Made by a program: the position numbers and the translations under genes. DNA of 64,000 nucleotides from JAICYJ01 sp963766445 (lineage in GTDB: Bacteria; Actinomycetota; Thermoleophilia; Gaiellales; JAICJC01): positions 235,159 through 299,158 of the forward strand of contig CAVXZW010000015.1 of the NCBI GenBank assembly GCA_963766445.1, written 5' to 3'. Below the pieces are notes generated by a model. The model saw only the letters and a program-made list of their open reading frames with translations, had not been told where the DNA came from and did not search any database. This document shows, in pieces, positions 58,314 through 64,000 of the stretch. Position 1 is the stretch's first letter; each line of letters opens with the position of its first letter.

Positions 58314-59416
58314 GGATCGCAATGGTGGGCCAGAAGACGAACGTGACCCGCTTTGGAGGAATCGAGCGGCACGTCGGCCTGCTGTCCGACCGGCTGGCCG
58401 AGCGCGGCCACGAGGTAACGGTGTTTACGCGAGGGCGCTACGGCGACCCCGTGCGCCCCGCCCATGGGGTCACTCTCACCCGCCGCCCGTCCGTGCCCAG
58501 CAAGCACCTGGAGGCGATCACCCACTCGACCGTGTGCTCGCTGGAGGCGGGCCTGCGCGGCTACGACGTCGTCCACTTCCACGGCGTCGGGCCGAGCCTC
58601 ACCATCCCGTTCGCCAAGCTCGGCCGGCGAAGCGCCGTCTGCGCCACGGTGCACGACCAGGACTACAACAAGGACAAGTGGTCGGGCTTCGCTCAGCGGA
58701 TCTTGCGCGCGGGCGAGGCCAGCGCCTGCCGCCACGCCGCCGCGGTGATCACGGTCGCGCGCTACCTCCAGCAGCACCTCTACGACGTCCACGGCCGCAC
58801 GGTCACCTACATCCCCAACGGCAACGACCCGCCGACAGTGCAGCCGCCCGGGCCGGGGCTCGCCGCGCACGGGCTCGAGGCCGGCCGCTACCTGCTGTTC
58901 CTGGCGCGGCTGGTGCCCGAGAAGGGCTGCGACGTGCTGATCCAGGCGCTGCGCGAGAGCGACACGGGATACCAACTGGCGGTGGTGGGCGGGGCCAGCT
59001 ACTCCGACGAGCACGCCGCCTACCTGCGGCGCCTGGCCGGCGACGACGCGCGCATCCGCTTCCTCGGCTTCCAGTCCGGCGCGGTGCTGGACGAGCTGCG
59101 CACGAACGCCGGCGCCTACGTGATGCCGTCGCGCCAGGAGGGGCTGCCGCTGTCGCTGCTGGAGATGCTGTCGTACGGCATGCCGGTGATCGCCAGCGAC
59201 ATCCCCGCCGTCCATGAGGTTGACGGCGCGGTGGCCGAGGATCGGCTGACGCTCGTGCCGCCCGGCGACGTGGCGGCGCTGCGCGGAGCCATCGACCGGC
59301 TGCCCTGGCCGGGGCAGCCGGGAACGCCCGGCGTGCTGAACTGGCCCACCTGGGCCGACGTGGCCGAGCAGGTGGAGCGGGTCTACCAGTCGATCGCCCT
59401 CCGCCGCGCGGCATAG
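58310..59416 (+). CDS. GT4-family glycosyltransferase 2
   Basis: Complete 368-residue GT-B enzyme: N-terminal acceptor domain (TRFGGIERHVGLLSDRLAERG), donor domain with LLFLARLVPEKGCDVLIQAL and the E-x7-E motif in SRQEGLPLSLLEMLSYGMPV. It transfers a sugar from a nucleotide sugar to a glycan, lipid or protein acceptor. It is coupled to GT1. In the genome this gene would lie on the minus strand beyond the lasso cluster, upstream of the NHL gene. Confidence 0.9.
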
Positions 59417-59531
59417 CGCGAGGACGCCGGGCCTCGTATACTCGAGCAGGGTCGTCGGGCCGGACGACCCGTGGTTCACCTCGAGTGGGGGAGCGCTCCA
59501 AATTGACGAGAACAGTTCGCGCCGCAGGTTC

Positions 59532-61932
59532 GTGCGCTGGCCGATGGCCGTTCTGACCGTCGCGATGCTGGGGCTGATTGCGGTGCCGAGCGCGCTGACG
59601 GCCACGCTCAACAGCACCTTCACCAACTCGGTGTCGGTGACCGGCACGAAGTTCCGGACGCACACGATCGCCGTGGTCGCGCCCGGCACCATCAACGTCT
59701 CGCTCGACTGGGACGACGCGTCGGCCAAGCTGACGCTGTTTCTGACCGACCCCAACGGCGTGCAGGTGAGTGCCGTGACCACCACCGCAAAGCCGAAGGT
59801 GATCGCCTACAACGCCACCGTCTCGGGCACGTACAAGATCGGCGTGAAGGCCGCCATCGGCGGAGCCAACTACACGGTCACCGCCAGCTACCCGGGTGCC
59901 GACTCCACGGGCACCGGCCTCGTCCAGTTCCAGAAGGCGATCGGGTTCAGCGGGCCGGCCGGGCTCTACGCCTACGGCATGGACTGGGACTCGACCGACA
60001 ACACGATCCTGGTCGGCGACTACTGGAACTACCGGGTCTGGCGCTATACGACCGACGGCCAGCTGGTCGGCTCGGTCTCCCAGCACGCGCTCGGCGGCCT
60101 CAGCGGCGGCATCACGGCCCCCTACGACGTCGAAGCCGATCCCACCGATCTCAACTCGAGCGGCAAGGCGGCGCTGTGGGTGGCCGACCAGGGCAGCTCC
60201 CGCTTCGTCGAGTTCGACCACAACGGCAAGTGGCTGCAGACGATCGGCAAGATGAACGCAGGCCAGCCCACCGGCACCGATGCCCAGCATCCCGGCCACA
60301 GCTACGGCCAGGGCTGCGACAACGGGCAGATGCAGATCCCGACCCACATCGCGGTCGACACGGTGTTTGCGACCCACTACATCTACGTGTCGGATCCCCG
60401 CTGCCGCAACGTCTACATCTTCGACCACCAGGGCGGCTTCCACGGCCAGCTCGACTGGACCGGGTCCGGCGTGGGCACGCCGATCCCGCGCGGCGTCGCC
60501 GAGGATGCGGCCGGCAACATCTGGGTGGCCGAGTACAACAGCCGCAGGATCTTCGTGTTCGATCCGACCACGAAGAAGATCATCGGCTCGATCGGCCCGC
60601 AGAGCGACGAGAACGACGTGCGCGGCCTGGACATCGACCCGGTGAACCACCTGATCTACACCGTCGGCGCGTACTGGAATCGCACCTACGAGTTCTCCTA
60701 CGACCCGGCCAAGGTGGCCGCCGGCACCGGCTCCTCCAGCATCGTCGGCAAGTTCGTGAACGAGTGGCGCAACATGGACGGCACCAACTTCGGCTCCGGC
60801 CACCAGCAGATGGATTCGATCCGGTTCCCCGCGGTCGACGGCCAGGGCAACGTGTACGTGGGCGAGACCTGGGGTTGCGACTCCGGGTGTACCGGTACCC
60901 CGTATGGCTACGGCGTGGAGAAGTACGCGCCGGGCAGCATCTCAGCGTTCCCGTCGTGCACCGTCACCAACGCCACCACCGCTCAGTCCGCTGTGCCGGT
61001 GCCACCAGGCTGCCGTGGGCGACCGGCCCGCAGCCGCCGCCGCGGGGCGGGTTCAACCAGCAGAACGGCATCGCCATCGATCCATCGGACAACTCGTTGT
61101 TCGTGGTCGACACGTTCGAGCAGCGCGTGCAGAAGTTCGACTCCACGTCCACGTGCACGTCGGAAGCCAGCTGCCCGGCGTGGGAGCTGCAGTGGGGCTC
61201 GCGGCAGCCGGCCAGCCCGGCGTCGGACGGGTTCGGCTATCCGCGCGCGCTCACGTTCGGCGACGGCATGGTCTGGGTCGGTGACAACAACAACGCCGTG
61301 ATCACGTTCAAGCCGGATGGCACCTTCGTGCACCGCTACGGATCGCAAGGCCCGCAGCCCGGCATGTTCAAGGGCGGGGTGCAGGGCATCCACGTCGAGA
61401 ACGGCAGGGTCTACGCCACCGACGTGGCCGGCTGCCGGCTGCAGGTGTTCGACGAGGCGAAGCTGCTGAGCGCGTCCAGCATCGCCACCGCCCCGGCCGG
61501 GACGCTGCTGGAGAACCTGGGCAGCTGCGGATCGGTGTCAACCAGATGACGGCTCCCCGCGGCGTCGCGGGTCCCCGGACGGGAACACCGCGTACATTGC
61601 CGAGACCGGCAACAACCGCATCAGCGTGTGGAACCTGAACACCAACTCGGCCACGACCGTGAAGCCGAGCTGCGGCGGCAAGGGCCTCGCCCAGCCCTGG
61701 GGCATCACCTGGGATCCCGGCAAGACGTGGCTCTACATCGGCGACGTCAAGAACGCGGTGGGTGGTTCGCTGGAACCCGTCCACCAACGTCTGCCAGGTC
61801 GTGGTCGACGACAACGACCTGCCGGCGCACACAACAGATGCGGGCACGAACTTCATCGAGTTCGACTCCGACGGCCTGATGTACGTGAGCGACAACGCTC
61901 GCAACACTACGTGTTCCAGCTCACCGAGATAG
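59532..61932 (+). CDS. Secreted NHL-repeat protein, right copy (frameshifted near 60987 and after 61540)
   Basis: Second copy of the gene at 52519-54908. Its 5' part is better preserved and shows the upstream sequence SSRRRFVRWPMAVLTVAMLG, a twin-arginine-like signal peptide; GTG at 59532 is the only standard in-frame start but it falls inside that signal, and an ATT at 59502 would include it. Losing one A at about 60987 shifts the frame relative to the left copy, and the last 400 bp are degraded. Substitutions also differ (Trp to Gly in WGCDSWC). Confidence 0.7.
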
Positions 61933-62089
61933 ATTCGACTCGCCCTGCCACGTTTGAGTGGTCGGAGCAAGACACGAGGATCAGGGAAATGGCTCGATAT
62001 CGGCAGATCGGCGAACTGAAGTCGCCGCGATGCGCCGGTTTCCTGGCCGCAGCATCGCCCGGCGCCGGCCGGCGCCTTCAAGCCTTCCG

Positions 62090-63242
62090 TCAGGCGGCTC
62101 GCCGGCCGTGCTGGACGGCGATCGAAGTAGGCAGCGCGGTCGGAATCGTCGCGGCCGACACCAGGATCGCGCGGCGGCGTCCCCCAGGTGCCCCACGCGC
62201 CTTCACGTCGCCGCCGAGGCGGCGCCAGCGCCGTGATGCTGACGCCAGCCCGCGCCGGGTGGCGCGCACAACGGTGGTGAAAGCGACGGCCGGTTGGGCG
62301 GGCGATCGGAGGCGACAGCCGCTCGCTGCCGCGCACGATCTGCACCCGGACAAGCAACTGCCCGAAAGCGCATCGATCACCTGCGGCGGGATCGGGCGTC
62401 CAAGGAGCTGCGCGCTTCGCCGGAAGCTGACGGCGACCACCTCGGCCACCGCCATGCGCGGGCGCGCGCCACCGCAGCTGCCCCCAGTACCGAGCCCGGG
62501 TCGGCCGTGGCCCTGCTCGATGACCTTCAGCCAGGCCAGCTTTCGCCGCCGACAGCCCCGCGTGCACGGCGAGTTGCAGCAGCGTGTCCGCGGGGTCGAG
62601 TGTGAGCATGTCCGGCCGTCCAGCGACACGCGCCGGGCGCGCGCGAACAGCTCGTCCATGTCGATGGCGAAGCTGCTTCGCACCGAGGCGCGATCATCAG
62701 ATGCCAGTGCACGTCGGCGGAGGTGCCGAAACCGGCGGCCAGGCACGTGCACCTGCCCCGCATCTCGCGGCGGATCACCCGCCAGTTGCGGTCCACATGT
62801 CGCAGCCGCTCTCGAACACGCGGTGACGGCATCGCCGAAAGACCCGGCGGTCGATCACGAGGTCGAAATCGCCGTACGACCGGCATGTCGTTGCGCCGGG
62901 TATATCCACCTCCGACACACCGGCCCTTTCACCACCATGGACTAAGACCGCGGCGCGGTTCAGCGTCGCCGCCAGCGTGGTGAGCTCGCCGATCACCTTC
63001 ATGTGGTGCGTTCAGGTTGAGGTGGTAGACGGTGGCCAGCAGCGAGCGCAGCTCGGGGTCGAGTGTCGGCAGCTCGCGCGCCGACAGGTAGAGCAGGTTC
63101 GCCACGCCGTGCTCGGCGGCGGCCCTCCCCACCGTCCGCGGGTCGGCCCCTGCCAGCATCGCCTCGATGCCGTCCGGCGCCGCCGTCCATCGTGCTCGAT
63201 GGTCCATCGGCGCAGCAGCTCGAACAGGTCGGGCGGCCTCAC
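62090..63242 (-). pseudogene. Degraded second copy of lasso nucleotidyltransferase N
   Basis: Reverse-complement copy of 51199-52353 with frameshifts throughout; the start reads GTG. Recognisable pieces include TAAPDGIEAMLAGADPRTVG, ELPTLDPELRSLLATVYHLN and IDMDELFARARRVSLDG (cores). Part of the artefactual right arm. Confidence 0.75.
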
Positions 63243-63655
63243 GTAAACCTCGCCAACGGCTCGTGCCCGGCCCGGCCGGGGCGGCCCCACCTCTGCCCGT
63301 TCAGCTCCACCCAGGCGTGCGCGTCCTTGTTGATCGCGGCCTCCGGCAGGCCCACACGCCACACGGCGGGGTCGCCCTGCTCCCTCAGCAGCCGGTACAG
63401 CACCAGCGCGTTGAAGATGCAGCGAGACGGCGCGAGCCGAACCGCAGCGTGCGGTCATCGCCCAGCCCAGCTGCCGGGCCGGGATCGGCTCGCCGGAGCG
63501 CACCGGCACCGCGCCGAAGCTGGCCGGCCAGCGCCGGCAGCGGCTCGCGCGACAGCCGCCGCGCACCTGCGCGTACAGGCGACGATCCACGGCCAGAGTC
63601 ACCACGCGCGCAGGGGCAGGGGGCCCGCGAGGTCATCGGTCGCACAGCGCCATGA
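63239..63655 (-). pseudogene. Degraded second copy of lasso peptidase B2
   Basis: Reverse-complement copy of 50786-51202. RSGEPIPARQLGWA is kept but the catalytic-Cys region is out of frame (LHLQRAGAVPAAEGAG). Part of the artefactual right arm. Confidence 0.72.
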
Positions 63656-63960
63656 CCTGGGCCACCACGTCGGGCAGCGTCTCGAACGTCATCGGCCTGT
63701 GAGAACTGGTGGATGGGCACGGTCGCGGTCAGGTCGGCCACGGCTGGGAAACGCGGGTGCGGTCGGCACGGTCTGGGACCGGAATGCCAGCGCCCACATG
63801 TCCCGGATCGCGGCGAATGTCGTGCCGGCTGGCTCCAGCCGCAGTCCCCGGCCTTCGCTGATGTGAGCACGATCGCCGCCAGCTGGACGGGGCCGCCGTC
63901 ACCTGCGTCGTTCCGGCTCATCTCGAGGACGGTGCGAGCGCCAAACCATCTGGCAAAGCA
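63643..63960 (-). pseudogene. Partial degraded copy of lasso kinase K (3' part only)
   Basis: Matches the last third of 49896-50798, for example GARTVLEM and GDGGPVQLAAIVL, then breaks up. The copy stops at about 63960, inside the gene, where homology to the left arm ends. Confidence 0.65.
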
Positions 63961-64000
63961 AGCCACCAGAACTCAAACCGAGGGAGGAAAAAAAAAAACA
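63961..64000. other. Non-homologous poly-A terminal tail
   Basis: The last 40 bases do not match the left arm and end in GGGAGG followed by eleven A, then CA. Such a run is foreign to this very GC-rich DNA and looks like a read-end artefact. Confidence 0.6.

Noticed and set aside
58803..60803. 666-residue minus-strand ORF over the glycosyltransferase and NHL genes
   Set aside because: Antisense shadow; Arg/Ala/Pro-rich with no motifs.

Overview
This window is very GC-rich, gene-dense bacterial DNA. It is most consistent with an Actinomycetota lineage, probably Thermoleophilia-like. That placement is inference from high G/C at third codon positions, ATP-type PEP carboxykinase, a PucR regulator, a biotin-dependent acyl-CoA carboxylase pair, a GHL15-type secreted protein and many near-leaderless genes; no rRNA or tRNA is visible to confirm it.

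Layout. 1-25 kb is mostly central metabolism: sdhA (cut at the left edge), pckA, citrate synthase, malate dehydrogenase and sucCD. Interspersed are a two-component system, a cyclic-nucleotide module (a CRP-like sensor, an MFS transporter fused to a cNMP domain, and a 1279-residue double-cyclase/ATPase/TPR protein), a ureohydrolase, a rhomboid/PDZ-Lon protease pair, and a heavily frameshifted DUF11/Fn3 surface-protein gene at 12.9-14.8 kb. 24-39 kb is a catabolic block: sugar kinase, zinc ADH, class III aminotransferase, enoyl-CoA hydratase, ADP-forming acyl-CoA synthetase with a divergent Lrp regulator, methylmalonate-semialdehyde dehydrogenase with a divergent PucR regulator, and acyl-CoA carboxylase alpha and beta. 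Together these suggest degradation of amino acids or beta-amino acids through acyl-CoA and propionyl-CoA intermediates. 39-45 kb encodes secreted or cell-surface functions: a BNR-repeat protein, a GHL15-like protein, a sulfotransferase and a polysaccharide flippase.

45.6-52.4 kb is the most interesting region: a lasso-peptide-type RiPP gene cluster. A strong promoter drives a 54-residue precursor, an ABC ATPase, an ABC permease and a PqqD/B1 protein on the minus strand. Diverging from it is a tightly coupled plus-strand operon of cyclase (C), HPr-kinase-like protein (K), transglutaminase-like protease (B2) and nucleotidyltransferase (N). The leader keeps the lasso recognition motif, but the expected core start has no Asp or Glu at ring positions 7-9, and the core is rich in His and contains two Cys.

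50.5-64.0 kb is a giant imperfect palindrome (arms about 6.6 kb, 170-bp spacer centred near 57.2 kb). It repeats part of the lasso operon, an NHL-propeller gene and two glycosyltransferase genes in opposite orientation. In most segments one copy is clean and its partner is full of indels, and the window ends in a poly-A tail. This looks like a fold-back assembly or read artefact, not biology, so genes right of about 57.2 kb should be treated as second copies. Apparent single-base frameshifts in several otherwise intact conserved genes elsewhere also point to residual sequencing error.
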